Positions 20,672 through 31,512 are shown, counted from the stretch's first letter. The stretch is DNA of 64,000 nucleotides from Adiantum capillus-veneris (GCA_014529385.2 CM043943.1:155281092-155345091), one strand, 5' to 3'. Notes: generated by a model from the sequence alone, not told the origin. Numbers and translations are program-made.

Positions 20672-21920
20672 TGCCAAAAGGTCAAGTTTGACAAGCAAAA
20701 GGCACGAGGGTTGTTACAACCACTGCCGATTCCGGATAAGCCATGGGAAAGCATTGCTATGGACTTTATCTTTGATCTTCCAAGAACGCCAACAGGGAAT
20801 GATGGTATATGGACCATTATCTGTAGGTTCAGCAAGCAGGCGCATTTTATCCCTATGAGGAAGAAGATAAAATCTGATCAGAGGCACGCTTGTTCATGTA
20901 CAATATGTTTAAGTGTAACAGACTTGGACACTCCAAGTCAAGAATCAACCGCGACAGCACCAAATATCCACTTCAAAACAATTCACAGATCACAATAGAT
21001 TTGCACTGGCCCGGCGGAGTTCCGTGCCTAGAGATATTGGCCCCAAAGACTGGCGCCCCTTTCGGTATTTCTTTTTATATTAATCAGATCAAAGTACAAG
21101 AGAGTGGCTAGGGTTTCACTCTCAAACTCTGCGTCCAGATCCTCTGAGAAGTGAAGCCCTCACCACTTATTTAAAGATACAAGGGATGCCCAAAAGCAGA
21201 GCCCCAAAAGCTTTTAAACTAAAAAGCATCAGTTCTCTCTCTCTCTTAGAGAGTCTTTTCTCTTTTTTTATAATAAAAAAAACAAAATTCGTGTCGCTCA
21301 TCATTTTTCAAAAAAACAACAAAAAAAATTTATTTTATTTTTTTCAGCCTCCGCGATTTCCGTTTCTGGCAGAAATTAGGGTTTCTGTTGTCCGCCTCGT
21401 CATCACTTTGTGACATTAAGTACCATGGTATGCCACAATCAATTATCAGTGATCGTGATCCTCGCATGACCAGTTTGTTCTGGAGAGGATTGTTTGAGAA
21501 CATGGGCACTACGCTCAAGTTCTCATCTTCATTTCATCCACAAATTGATGGACAGTCAGAAGAGGCTAATTCTATTGTCTTAGATCTGCTGAAATGTTAT
21601 GTGTCAGATAATAAGGGCAAGTGGGAACAGTATTTGCCTATGCTTGAGTATGCGTACAACAATACGGTGCATTCGTCTACTAGCAAAGCACCTTTTGAAA
21701 TTGTTGAAGGCGGCAAAAAGGTTCCTCCCATTTTGCATACAAAGGACAAGATCTTTGAGGCAGATCGATATGTTGAGAACATGGATGAGATGTATAAGAA
21801 AATTAAAGTTGCCTTGGAGAAGACTCGGGCAAAGCAGAAAAAGGTTGATGATCGTCATCATCGTGAATTGCTACTATCACCTGGTGATTGGGTTCTGTTA
21901 AGGTTAGAAAAGGCAAGGTA
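20672..21920 (+). pseudogene. G1-A integrase (partial), split by a solo LTR
   Basis: Plus-strand integrase sequence begins GQVKFDKQKARGLLQPLPIPDK-like at 20672, runs to YNMFK at 20913 and resumes after the solo LTR with YHGMPQSIISDRDPRMTSLFW, HPQIDGQSEEANS and FEADRYVENMDEM. It ends at LLSPGDWVLLRLEKAR (21917), where it is joined to the middle of an LTR. The zinc-binding part and all pol domains before it are absent from copy A. The core SDRDP and the NNTVHSS block are intact in frame. Confidence 0.85.
20914..21415 (-). mobile_element. Solo LTR of the T2 family
   Basis: A 502-bp minus-oriented LTR (plus strand starts TGTAACAGACTTGGACACTCC and ends ATCACTTTGTGACA) interrupts the G1-A integrase. 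A perfect target duplication TTAAG flanks it (20909-20913 and 21416-21420). It has the shared LTR core at 21041-21078. Only one clear telo-box remains. It is what a T2-like element leaves after LTR-LTR recombination. Confidence 0.92.
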
Positions 21921-22960
21921 AACTGGGCGACCAGTCGGGAGATTTTTAGGCGGCAAACCCGAAACGGGCAAATGCTTGTAAATGCGCCAAGTGGTAGTTT
22001 TTCATGAACTTACCTCATGCAGAAAAATGAGCGCTGAATTTTATGCTGGGAGAGGCCTCCTTTTGCATTTTTGTCATAGGTTAAGGGCTATGGAGTGCTT
22101 CCTTTCCCCCTTATGTACAGTCCGGTGCCAGGAGTGATGCCCTGCACGCTACGCACTGCTCTCTCTCTCTCCCCTATGAGCAGTATGTTATGCCCCTCTA
22201 GTGGGCTTTTCATTTGACCAATGTACAGTTATGTGGGTACATGCACGATTGCCGAGGCAAGAGCCTCTTGCACAGGTACTGGATTAGCTAGCGGCTAATC
22301 CCCCGCAGGTATAGGTGAATTCGGAGAGGTTTCAAGTGAGAAATCTCGTTCAATTCAAAGGGCAAGTAGCCCTATAGGTGCGGGAGCTCAAGGTCTTGCT
22401 ACAGATGCGACCGGCACGCGAAACGGGGCCCAAAACAGGGAAATACAGCCTGCTGTGTATTTTTGAGGTTTAGGGTTTCGGCCCTAAACGGACCCTAATA
22501 CCCCCAGGAGGTTCAGGGACACGAGGGGACCACTATACAGGTGATCTGGCGTATTTTCGGGGCAGAAAACAGAGAATTCAGTGTGCTGCAGATTCTCGCC
22601 AGGTTTTGCAAAGTGTCCGTATGCATCGGGAAAGTCATCTATTGCGTGGGGATACTGATTGTGAAGCGTCCTAGTACAGTTATGCTGCAGAAATCGGGCC
22701 AGAACAGGTGTTTCTTAGCCTAGATTGTGCGGGGCAGCTCGTAGGAGATCACAGGTTTTATTCCCTCTGTTAAAGAATAAAGAAATACGGAAAGGGGCGA
22801 CAATTTTGGGGCCTAGAGGTTGTCGGCGTCTGCTCGGAGCATTCTAGCTTCCGAGCAGTGTGTACTTAGGTGTTAATCCCCATTACAGGTTACCTGTGTG
22901 TGTCTAAAGTAAAGAATTTCGGGTGAAAGCCAACGCCTACCGCCCCACGGGCTAGTTTCA
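21921..22960 (+). repeat. G1-A 3' LTR, partial
   Basis: Sequence starts within the LTR at GGGCGACCAGTCGGGAG (equivalent to 5768 in the 5' LTR) and runs to GCTAGTTTCA at 22960, so about the first third is missing, along with the end of pol and the polypurine tract. It carries both hairpins and the shared core (22777-22813, with mutations GAAATACGG and GGGGCGAC). Confidence 0.85.
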
Positions 22961-24440
22961 TGCTGCCCTGGTCGATTATAAGGCAAGGAAAGCCATCTTG
23001 AAAAATGAGAGAGCAAAGAGATTGTACTTGATGGAAAACTAAAAAGCGAGTCCGTCCCACTTGATGAAAACCATTTTTTTTTAAAAACCGTATTTTCTTG
23101 AAAGAAGTGAATGATGATTAAAGGTCGAATATGTCAGACCTCAAGAAAGGAACGACAAGATTTTCTGCAAGCACAAGCTTCATGTTTCTCTGAGGGCTTA
23201 CCAGGCGAGTTGCCTCCTTCACGTCCTGAAGATCACACGATTGATTTGATTCTTGATAGTATACCACCGAACCGGCCGTCTTACCGACCTAGCCGAGCCC
23301 AACATAAAGAAATAATGAAACAAGAACAGATTTCCCTATTCCAAGGATCGATGCTATACTCAACAGACTTCAAAGTTCTACTTGCCAAATAGATCTAAAG
23401 AGTGGTTATCATCAGATCCAAATTGCTCCTGGAGACGTCTACAAGACATCATTCAAGACGACTTTTGGTTTGCATGAATATTTGGTGATGCCTTTGAGTA
23501 TTATGAATGCTCGAGCTACATTCAACCGCATGATGGATAGGATTTTTAAAAGAGTACCAATAATTTGTGGGCACTTTCTTTGACAACATTATCGTCTTCT
23601 CCAAGAATGAAGCAAAACTCAGACACCACATGTTGCAGGTTTTCCAGGCACTGCAGACGCATAAATTGGTTATAAATGCGAAAAAGAGCGAACTTTTCTT
23701 CCTTGAGATACACTTCTTGGGACACATCGTCTCAGCAGAAGGGGTAAAGATGGACCCGACCAAAATTGAGACTATTCGTTACTGGCCTCATTTGAAGAAT
23801 ACTCATGAGGCTCGAAGATTTTTGGGCTTGTGCTTTTATTATCGGCGGTTCATTTGCAGAGATAGCTTCTCCTTTGCATGTGTTGACTCAGAAAGAGGTT
23901 CCTTTTACTTTTGAACCATCGGAGATTGTAGCCTTTCAGACTCTCAAGGAAAAGTTGACAACGGGACCAGTTTTGGCCTTGTTAGACTTGCAAAAGCCAT
24001 TCTAAGTTTACTATGAGGCATGTAGTCACAGTTTGGGAGCAGTCTTGATGCAAGAAGGCCATGTCATAGCTTACGAGAGGAGGATGTTTTTACGTCATGA
24101 GTTGGTTGCACAATTTTATGAGGGAGAGCTTCTGGCAATTATCCATGCTCTTATGCAATGGCGACACTATCTTCTCGGAGCCGACTTTACAGTCTTTACA
24201 GATCACCAGAGTTTACGCTACTTCTTGTTGCAAACACAATTTTCGGAAAAGCAGATGCGGAGGGCTAACATCTTGTCACAGTTTCACTTCCAGATAGGCC
24301 ATGTTCAGGGACAAAAAAAACTTAATGACAAATGCATTGTTTTGGAAGCCCTTCGTTCTGGCTATTTCCACGATACATCATCGAAGCTGCGAGGATATGG
24401 CACATCAGTACGCCATCTATCCTGACTTTGCAGACATCTT
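22961..24440 (+). pseudogene. T1 protease end, reverse transcriptase and RNase H (degenerate)
   Basis: The protease resumes with CCCTGGTCGATTATAAGGC (compare GTGGTTGACTACCAGGC in T2). RT pieces follow in several frames: PSRPEDHTIDLI, then a deletion that removes the GSWRMCIDY region, SGYHQIQIAPGDVYKT and MGTFFDNIIVFSKN. The catalytic box is FDN instead of FDD. RNase H shows GAVLMQEGHVIAYE, FTVFTDHQSLRYF and HVQGQK, with TAA and frameshift breaks. The order and domains are those of T2, but the decay is much greater. Confidence 0.85.
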
Positions 24441-25256
24441 TTACCCGGATACAGAATGGGGAGACAGTTTCAAGTTGTTCCATATGGACGGTTTTTTGAT
24501 GCGGAAAACGATGTTGTGTGTAACACAGGCTTTGAGAGAAAAGGTCTTGACAGAGTGCCATTGTCCACCTTTCATAGGTCACCGCAACATAGAGACCATC
24601 TTGAAGGGTGTGGAGCATTACTTCTATTGGCAGAGGCTCAAAAAGGATGTGGATGACTTTGTTCGTAGTTGTTTAGTGTGCCAAAATGTCAAGCTTTTGG
24701 CAAGCATAAGGCACACGGACTTTTTCAGCCTTTACCCATTCCCTCCCGCCCTTGGGAAAGCATTGCCATGGATTTTATTTTTTATCTTCCCATGACACAA
24801 AGTCGGCATGATGACATTTGGACAGTCATCAATAGATTCAGTAAGCGGGCTCACTTCTTTACGGTAAAGAAGACAATTAAGGCCGATCATTTGGCGAAAC
24901 TGTTTCTCTCACAGATTTTCCAATTACATGGCATGCATGAGTCCATTGTTTCGGACACAAACCCCCGGCTTACTAGTTTGTTTTGGAGGGCAATCTAGAA
25001 GAACATTGGCACGCGATTGTAGTTCTCGCCCTCGTTCTACCCACAGACAGATGGGCAATTTGCGATAGCCAATTCGATGATTTTGGATTCGCCGCAATCT
25101 TATATTTCGGATCAAAAGACTTGATGGGAAAAGTATTTGCCCTTGATGAAGTTTGCCTACAACAACACACGGGAAGGCGCCATTTTTAGTATTCGAGGAT
25201 GCTAAGAAGGTTTCTCAATTTCTAAGCACCCAAGACAAGATTCTTTTGAAGCAGAT
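24441..25256 (+). pseudogene. T1 integrase, N-terminal and core part
   Basis: Readable blocks include CHCPPFIGHRNIETILKGVEHYFYW, then MDFIFYLPMTQSRHDDIWTV and FQLHGMHESIVSDTNPRLTSLFW. Stops (FWRAI* at about 24998, then others) and shifts follow. The conserved SDRDP is SDTNP here. The core ends at the repeat TTTTGAAGCAGAT (25244-25256), where a gag module begins. Confidence 0.85.
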
Positions 25257-26123
25257 TTTTGTAAAAGTCTAGAGAGCATGGAAGGCCATCTAGCAGTTCA
25301 GAGGAGGAGAGCTCGTCCTCTTTTGAACATGACCAAATCAACAAGAAAACCAAGGAGTCCAAGGAAGGGAGTCAGACCGTCCGGTTTGAGACGTTTTCAC
25401 GCTAACAACACACCCATCAAGCCCTTGAGTTTGTACAACAGTTTGACGTCGCCTTCTCTGGAGGACGGTTCTCAAAACATTCCAGGGTGCGAAAGGCAGC
25501 ATCTTACTTGAAAGAACTATACAGACATGGTGGTCTACTTTGTTGTTACGCACAGAAGCACCTGTGATGTGAACTTTCCGATGAATATGCAACAGATATC
25601 ATCACGGCTTGGCATCACTTGAAAATGACTGAGAAAGATACATTGGATGACTACTGCAAGAGGTTTTGGGATACTTATTTGCCAGTGCCTTCGTTTCGAA
25701 AGGTTACTTTGAAAGAACAAATTGAGAGGTTTTGTTGTGGTTTGCTAAAAGAGATTCGAGACTATTGTCTAAACCAGAAGTATGACTCTATGTATCCACC
25801 TCAACAAGGCAAGAGCCCACCAAATTGAAAAGAATCAGTCAGGGGAACCGGATATAGCTCATGGCAGGATTCTGGAGAATCAGATGGTAGCACATCCGCA
25901 GGTTCTGATGAACGAAGGGAACCAAATGCAAGTTCATCAAAGGATTCCAAAGAAAGGAGATCACATGATAGTGCGTCTTAGGGTTTCGACGATTGAGACC
26001 AACGTGCCAATGGACAGGGAAAGCTAAAGAAGCTACCACAGGTACAAGGAAAGAAAGGTAAAAGGGAATCAACCGGTAGATCAAAGAATTCCCAAGACCT
26101 AGGACAAGGTTTTTGAAGCAGAT
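25257..26123 (+). pseudogene. Gag module displaced into T1 integrase
   Basis: Between two copies of the 13-mer TTTTGAAGCAGAT (25244-25256 and 26111-26123) lies gag-type sequence, not integrase. Shifted frames give HDQINKKTKESKEG, VRFETF-like core start, and TLDDYCKRFWDTYLPVPSF with EQIERFCCGLLKEIRDYC, matching T2 gag (SYCERFWSSFLP, EQIERFTLGLPTEIR). The normal T1 gag at 4465 stops before exactly this core. Integrase sequence resumes after the second repeat with FEADRYNLDLDTAF. Confidence 0.75.
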
Positions 26124-26670
26124 CGGTACAATCTAGATCTGGATACTGCTTTTGCCAAGGTGCACGAGGCTCTTGAGAAGTCTCGAGCACAGCATAAGAA
26201 GGCAGCTGACAAGATTCGATGCGACTTGCAGCTAAAGGAAGATGATTGGGTGCTCTTAAGGTTTGAGAAGGCATGCCTAAGGAAACGAAAAGGAAAGGAG
26301 CGGCTTTTTCCAAAGCTAAAAATGCGATACTATGGCCATTTCCAGATTCAAGAGAAGATAAATGATGTATCCTTCATAGTGAAGTTGCCAGAAACTTGGA
26401 AGATTCACAATTCTTTTCATGTGAGTCTCTTGAAAAATTTCAAAGGTGAGGTGCCAGTCGACACGGAGCCTGAGAAGCAACCTAGAGTGGAAGAGAGCGA
26501 GGAGACACTCGTTCCGGAATAGATATTGGCTCACAAGGAAAGGATAGAGAAAGGTAAAGTGAACGGCCGTTCTTAGTCAAGACCTATCTGGCATTGGATG
26601 CGAAGTGGATGGAGGGGGAGGACCTAGCAGATACTCCTCAGATTTGAAACTTTACCTTGAGATTTTCGGT
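26124..26670 (+). pseudogene. T1 integrase C-terminus and chromodomain-like end
   Basis: A frame of 120 codons reads VHEALEKSRAQHKKAADKIR, KEDDWVLLRFEKACLRKRKGK and KLPETWKIHNSFHVSLLKNF. A TAG follows VPE at about 26520. Beyond it are ILAHKERIEKGKV and, in another frame, ALDAKWMEGEDLADTPQ, equivalent to the T2 chromodomain-like end (FDAKWM, EEEDLANTP). The part corresponding to RRFLVKFKNFP is damaged. Confidence 0.8.
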
Positions 26671-27277
26671 CTAGCTTCGACTATTCCGAGAGAGCCCGTG
26701 GATTAGCACGGTTGAATTTGGTGCAGAAGGGACCGCACAGGAAGGGAGTCATTCCGCCGTTCCTTTGTCACAGATTACCCAGATGGAATAAAGTCACTGA
26801 TTTTCCTTTGCACTTCAAGGATACTGATGTGCTAACAATATTCCGTTGGATGACTTTATGAAAGAAGTACTTCGACATGAGAATTCCCAAAAATGAACCT
26901 GATTTTTGTGCTCACTCATGTGTTTGTGTTTTGAGTGCAAGATTGAGAGACGAAATGAATGCAGCATTTCGCTCTTCAGAATCTATAGACAAGATCGCAA
27001 TAAGAATTAGCTAATCCGACATTAGTGAGGTACAGGATGGATCTAGATGCGATTGCTAAATACATTGCCAAGAATCATGGTCTTAGATCTGGAATCAATT
27101 TTTATGTGATTGATATGATGTGAATGCGCACTGACCGAGTCGTCTTTGTGCAAGTGCTAGATTTGTGTTGTCTCGTGCATCGGTACTTACAATCAGTGTC
27201 TATCGAACTGGTTTATGGCTTATGTCAGTTTCTGCAGGCATCTAGGGCAATTACAATTCTTTCAAGAGAATTCTTTC
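26671..27277 (+). other. T1 3' untranslated region
   Basis: No coding sequence is seen. It aligns by eye with the T2 stretch 17624-18196, for example GATGCGATTGCTAAATACATTGCC and GTGTCTATCGAACTGGTTTATGGC. Confidence 0.6.
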
Positions 27278-27289
27278 AAGAGGGGGGTA
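27278..27289 (+). promoter_or_regulatory. T1 polypurine tract
   Basis: CAAGAGGGGGGTA directly precedes the 3' LTR. An extra copy of TTCTTTCAAGAG lies just upstream (27257-27268), a small local duplication. Confidence 0.8.
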
Positions 27290-27720
27290 TGTCACAAAGT
27301 GATGACGTAGCATGACAACCTGGACAAACTTTAGTAAAAGTGAGAGACTATAAGTTATAAATTATGGTACCCATCCAAAAGGGACAAAGAAAAATTACCT
27401 TGCGCAAGTAGAGCTGTACGAAAGTCCCAGATTCCGCGCTGATTGTGCCATGTGGCAGACTGTACGGATTTCCACGATTCATGCTGGCAGCTTTTGGGCC
27501 TAAAGCTTTTGAGTTTGAAGCTTTTGAACTGATTTCTTTTGGGGCTCTCCTTTTGGCATCCCTTGTAAGCCTCACTCTACAGAGCATCTGGACGCAGAGT
27601 CTGAGAGCAGAGGTCCCTCGGGAGTTGTACTTTGCAATGATTAATGATAAAGAAATACCAAAAGGGGCGCCACACTCTAGGGCCAATACCTCTGCGCACG
27701 GAACTACGCCGGACCATGTC

Positions 27721-27750
<30 letters not shown>
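27290..27750 (+). repeat. T1 3' LTR, left part
   Basis: It starts TGTCACAAAGTGATGACG and carries the shared LTR core at 27645-27682, then a (CT)n run at 27723-27752. There it is interrupted by a LINE; the remaining 75 bp (30042-30116) end CCAAGCCTGTTACA. Confidence 0.9.
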
Positions 27751-27754
<4 letters not shown>

Positions 27755-28560
27755 AGAAGCAACTGAGTAGATGGGCAAAGAGGGAGGGGATACGCGCAGC
27801 CGGGCAGGCAAGTTTCAGGAGGGGTTTTTCTACTCTTGACCATATCTTGACACTCAGAGCCATCATTGAGGAGGGCAGAGTGCATGGGAGACGGATCTAT
27901 TGTAGCTTTGTGGATTTCCGCAAAGCATTTGACACAGTGCCCAGAGCTAGATTGATGCGCAGATTACAGCAGATGGGAGTACCCAAAGAGCTCATTTGGG
28001 GGGTCATGGCATTATCCAGGTCAGTAGTGGGGCATGTACTCACCCCAGAGGGTCTATCCACACCGGTTTACTCCACTATTGGGGTGAAGCAGGGCTACCC
28101 GTTCTCTCCTACTCTATTTGGTATGTATGTAGATGAGGTTTCTGACTACATTGAGAGAGATGGTGATAGAGGTGCACAGCTGGCAGGGACATGGATTCCA
28201 CTATTGTTATATGCTGATGATATTGTGTTGATCTCCGACTCTCCGGAGGGGATGCAACGTCACTTGGATGCTTTGCATAGGTTTGCCCAAGAAAGTGGTT
28301 TGTCCGTAAACCTTGGTAGAACCAAGGTCATGGTATTTAATACCACCCCACAGTGGATTACAAGGTCAGCACCCGCCTTCACATACGACCAGGAGAAGGT
28401 GGAGTATACAGATGCTTACACTTACCTTGGAGTGGTTTTTAGTGGGCCAGCGTTTTCATTGAGGGCAGCAGAGACTAGATTGACCAGAGCCCATGCAGCA
28501 TTGGGTAGATTGGAAAGGATGTGTTCACAGGTTCAGTTTCAGGAGCCTCGGACGAAGCTC
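27751..28560 (+). pseudogene. LINE-1 reverse transcriptase
   Basis: The frame shows [59 protein letters not shown], the intact catalytic box [12 protein letters not shown] and GLSVNLGRTKVMVFN. These are the standard RT blocks of a non-LTR element. It ends in a TAG at about 28561 (KL*LFDT, where other copies have KLWLFDT). A frameshift then leads into the C-terminal part. Confidence 0.9.
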
Positions 28561-29771
28561 TAGCTCTTTGACACTCCGGTGGCTTCTGCATTGCTTTATG
28601 GAGCTGAGATTTGGGGACCTTCACTGGATCATCATGGGAGGACAGGCCGCAGTGATGGATGTGGGGACATGGAGAAGCCTCTATGATCTCGCGGCTCATT
28701 AGAGCCAAGGCTTCAGTACCACGTGCTATTGTACGAGCAGAGCTAGCTGCCCCCCCACTGGTGGTTGAGGCGCTCACCAAATCTGTCTCCTTCATACACC
28801 GCATAAGGGAACTTCCTAGAGACGGATATGCACGCCTTGCACTTGAGTCCTCTCGACAGTTGGCCATGCAGGGAGATACAGCATGCTGGTACGGGGAGGT
28901 GACATCATGGTTTCAAGCGCATGGGTTCAGCATAGACAGATTGCCCCCCTTCCAGTACTCATTGGATGCGCCCTCTCTGACTCTTACACAGTCCGAGATA
29001 ACCAGGCTCATTCGCCAAGACTTGACTCAGCTAGACACCAAGAGGACATGGATACAACTAGCACAGGAGCTAGGCACGAAGATGGCTTTCTACAAAGAGC
29101 ATCTCCTCCAGCTTACGGAGGATGGTTTTGTGACGAGGCCCAGATACATGGACACCCACTTGTCTCATGGAATACGATGTGCTATTGGCCAGATACGCAC
29201 GTCTTCACACCAGCTGCGGATCGAGACCAGGAGATACAACGGAATACCAGCAGAGGCCAGGACATGCCCCCTGTGTGACATCGAGCCTGAGACAGAGTTG
29301 CACTACACATGCCACTGCCCCGTCTACTACGAGATACGAGGCCGCTTCCATTGCTTGTTCAGAGAGGGCTTTGGACCATTCTCTAGAGTCATGCGGTACG
29401 AGGATTAGAGATGCATGGGTTTGTTTTTGCTCGAGCTGCGTAGACACAGAGAGAGCCTGATGAGAAGAGAGGCTAGCCAATCTCAGAGACAGATCACAGA
29501 CTTCTTTAGAGCTGCCATTGGACACCCGGAGGAGTTACTACCACAGCAGAGCCCGTCGCTTTACACCAGAGGCATACTGATCAACCGAGCGACTGAGCTA
29601 GGGAGATCCAGACGCCCACGACTACGGGGGACTACAGAGCATCGACAGAGGCTGCATCAGAGAATTCGGGTCACTTTGGCTCGACATGCACGACGCCCGG
29701 TCAGACTACTAACCATGGAGGAGATTGATGAGATCCGCCAGCGGATCGATGCTGGATCTCCTGTGATCTAG
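28561..29771 (+). pseudogene. LINE-1 ORF2 C-terminal region with zinc finger
   Basis: After a short shifted stretch, a 249-codon frame (28659-29408) reads [39 protein letters not shown] and the zinc-finger-like [21 protein letters not shown] (C-x2-C-x8-H-x4-C). A TAG at 29406 replaces a Gln codon seen in other copies; the reading continues with RCMGLFLLELRRHRESL to a natural-looking stop at 29769-29771. The remaining 200 bp to the tail are untranslated. Confidence 0.85.
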
Positions 29772-29971
29772 CTATCCCAGCTAGTTGTTTAGCTGCTTAG
29801 TCCACACCTAGCAGTTTAGGATTCCATAGTATTTTATTTTGTCATTTTGTCATTCTGTCATCTTGTTACTCTGACTTTGTATCAGATCCACCACATTGTA
29901 ACTTTCTGGTCTCATAGGTCACTTTGGCCTTCTGAAGACGTTAATATAACATTTCATTTCATTTCTATCTA

Positions 29972-29973
<2 letters not shown>

Positions 29974-30041
<68 letters not shown>
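29974..30041. repeat. (TA)n microsatellite at the LINE-1 3' end
   Basis: About 34 TA units follow TATCTATC directly after the LINE tail and end at TTAAAGTTCAG of the LTR. Confidence 0.95.
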
Positions 30042-30044
<3 letters not shown>

Positions 30045-30116
30045 GTTCAGTGATCAGGAAGTTTCTGTTCGTGTGTTGCTATTGATTTCTCGCTTGGAGT
30101 GTCCAAGCCTGTTACA
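30042..30116 (+). repeat. T1 3' LTR, right part
   Basis: TTAAAGTTCAGTGATCAGG to GTCCAAGCCTGTTACA matches the last 75 bp of the T1 5' LTR. It is followed by the right target duplication TTAGC. Confidence 0.9.
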
Positions 30117-30121
30117 TTAGC

Positions 30122-30941
30122 TAATTGCTAATCCCCTACAAGTACGCACATTTCCATCCTGAAGGATTGGGAAAACAGAGTTTTCTCGCGTGAAAACTCG
30201 TCCATTTTACAGGGGAAATGTCCCATCGTGCACGAGAGCTTCAGAGACACGCGTAGACGTGTTTGCTCCATGCAAAGCAGAAAAGTACACCCTGCTGTGT
30301 TTTTCTACAGGTTTAGGGTTTCGCACCTAAACTGCAAGGTAACGCCAGGGGAGAGCCTCGAGAAGACCTTGGGTGCTTATAGGGGACAATTTAGAGAAAT
30401 TTCCCGCAAGGAATCTCCTCTAATTCATAGAGCAAGTGACCTACAGGTGCGCGAGCTCGAGGACTACCCACATAAGTGATCGGTACGCGAATCGAAGTGC
30501 AAAACAAAGAATCACAGCTAGCTGTAATTTTTTACAGGTTTAGGGTTTTGGCCAGTTTGATGCCTTCAAGTCCCAGGAGCTTCGAGGAAGCAAGGAATCA
30601 CCGAACAAGTGTTTTGGTGTAAATTGGGGGCCAAAAAACAGAGAATGCAGCGTGGTATTTCTTTATTCTTATTGCACTTGAGGAAAACCTGTAAACTTCT
30701 ACAAGCTGTCCCACTTTTATCAGGCTGAAATTCCCCTACTGTAACCCAATTTCAACAGCATAACCACAGTAGAAGCCTCCACGAACAAAATCCCAGATAA
30801 ACAATGACTTTCCACGCACTTTAGAACACTTCACAAAACTTGGCGACTTTGTGTCGTAAAGTACAGATAAAGTTAATCAAAGTAACGTGCGGGTGAAAGC
30901 CAAAGTCTACCGCCCTTTAGCGAGTCTACAGGCTCATTTCA
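30122..30941 (+). repeat. Solo LTR S1, right part
   Basis: It resumes with TAATTGCTAATCCCCTACA, corresponding to the right arm of the LTR hairpin, followed by the pattern GTGAAAACTCGTCC, a damaged GTTTAGGGTTTCGCACCTAAAC hairpin, and an end GGGTGAAAGCCAAAGTCTACCGCCC to CATTTCA. Bases 30942-30946 (TGAAC) are the right target duplication. Confidence 0.85.
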
Positions 30942-30948
30942 TGAACTA

Positions 30949-31281
30949 TTAGCTGGTTCCCGAGGTTCTTTCTTTGGACACTTTGCGAAGATGTGCCTGT
31001 TCACCACAGCCATAACAGTTGCCCTTTTTGAAGTATTCAGAGTGCTGCTCTTCTGTCAATTTGAACCCTATGGATCTCGTCTCCTGGTTCTTTCCCTTCT
31101 TGCTTTCCTTGGAAGACTCTTGCCCCGTTGAGGTGGACACTCGGTTGTCCGTACGATATGTCAAAGAGCCCGCATGCATACCAAAACCTTCGTTGGCATG
31201 TCCCATAAGTCTTTGAATGGATTTTGACTTTTGCTTCGGGCATACCGTGTTATCTTTGTCAAATTCTCCATGAGAACCCAT
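30949..31281 (-). pseudogene. T3 gag, internally deleted
   Basis: On the minus strand a frame from ATG at 31281 starts MGSHGEFDKDNTVC, as in T1, then jumps to SKSIQRLMGHANEGFGMHAGS, a region near the gag end (compare SASIQELMSHAKRGFAIHS in T2). The middle of gag is thus deleted. The zinc knuckle starts CYGCGEQAHL but a one-base loss shifts the frame before its last Cys. S1 interrupts just beyond. Confidence 0.75.
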
Positions 31282-31499
31282 GTGTAATCTGGGATTCTTT
31301 ATGGCTTTATGCCTTGTAAGACAAAGCAATGAAGACGGGAACGCGCCCAATGCGTGATGTATGAAGTTGGAAGTGGCTAATAAGTCCGGAGCCGCGACTC
31401 AAAGCTTCTTTCACAAAAATCTGCACAAAGCTTCTTTCACAAAAGTCTGCATGTGCTACAAAAAGGATCGGATACTCCGTAGAAGAAGAATCTTTCTGT

Positions 31500-31511
31500 G
31501 CTCTGATACCA
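31500..31511 (-). promoter_or_regulatory. T3 primer binding site (tRNA-iMet type)
   Basis: The minus strand reads TGGTATCAGAGC, one base from the LTR end. It is a perfect 12-mer. Confidence 0.9.
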
Positions 31512-31512
31512 C

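Larger units (their letters stand above)
5249..22960 (+). mobile_element. G1 complex: rearranged G-family retrotransposon inserted in T1
   Basis: Two G-family LTR ends face T1 protease sequence on both sides, with near-identical flanking 5-mers CGCTG (5244-5248) and TGCTG (22961-22965). Inside are copy A on the plus strand (LTR, gag, then integrase and partial LTR) and an opposite-strand copy B (LTR, gag, protease, RT, RNase H, integrase), joined at 8628 and 20671. Copy B is split by T2. Segment A's integrase is split by a solo LTR. The 17.7-kb block therefore entered as, or became, a head-to-head complex. Confidence 0.85.
27751..30041 (+). mobile_element. LINE-1: 5'-truncated non-LTR retrotransposon in the T1 3' LTR
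   Basis: The insert begins within ORF2 (LEKQLSRWAKREGI) and runs to a 3' end GACGTTAATATAACATTTCATTTCATTTC (about 29967), then TATC/TA repeats (29974-30041). The pre-insertion order in the 5' LTR, (CT)n then ATTAAAGTTCAGTG, is restored if the LINE and repeats are removed. There is no clear long target duplication, because both edges are simple repeats. Confidence 0.9.
3661..30116 (+). mobile_element. T1: Ty3/Gypsy retrotransposon (T-family) inserted in S1
   Basis: T1 has a 5' LTR (3661-4260), tRNA-iMet-type primer site, gag start, protease remnant, then the G1 complex (5249-22960), then reverse transcriptase, RNase H, integrase, chromodomain-like end, polypurine tract and a 3' LTR split by a LINE. 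A perfect target duplication TTAGC flanks it (3656-3660 and 30117-30121). Protease sequence stops at 5248 and resumes at 22961, which proves the nesting. The coding region is full of stops and frameshifts. Confidence 0.9.

Noticed and set aside
28883-29460. Second plus-strand frames in LINE-1
   Set aside because: They overlap the ORF2 C-terminal frame, which has homologous copies with a conserved zinc finger; the alternatives do not.
30231-30479. Plus-strand frame of 83 codons in S1
   Set aside because: It lies entirely in LTR sequence, and other G LTR copies do not keep it open.
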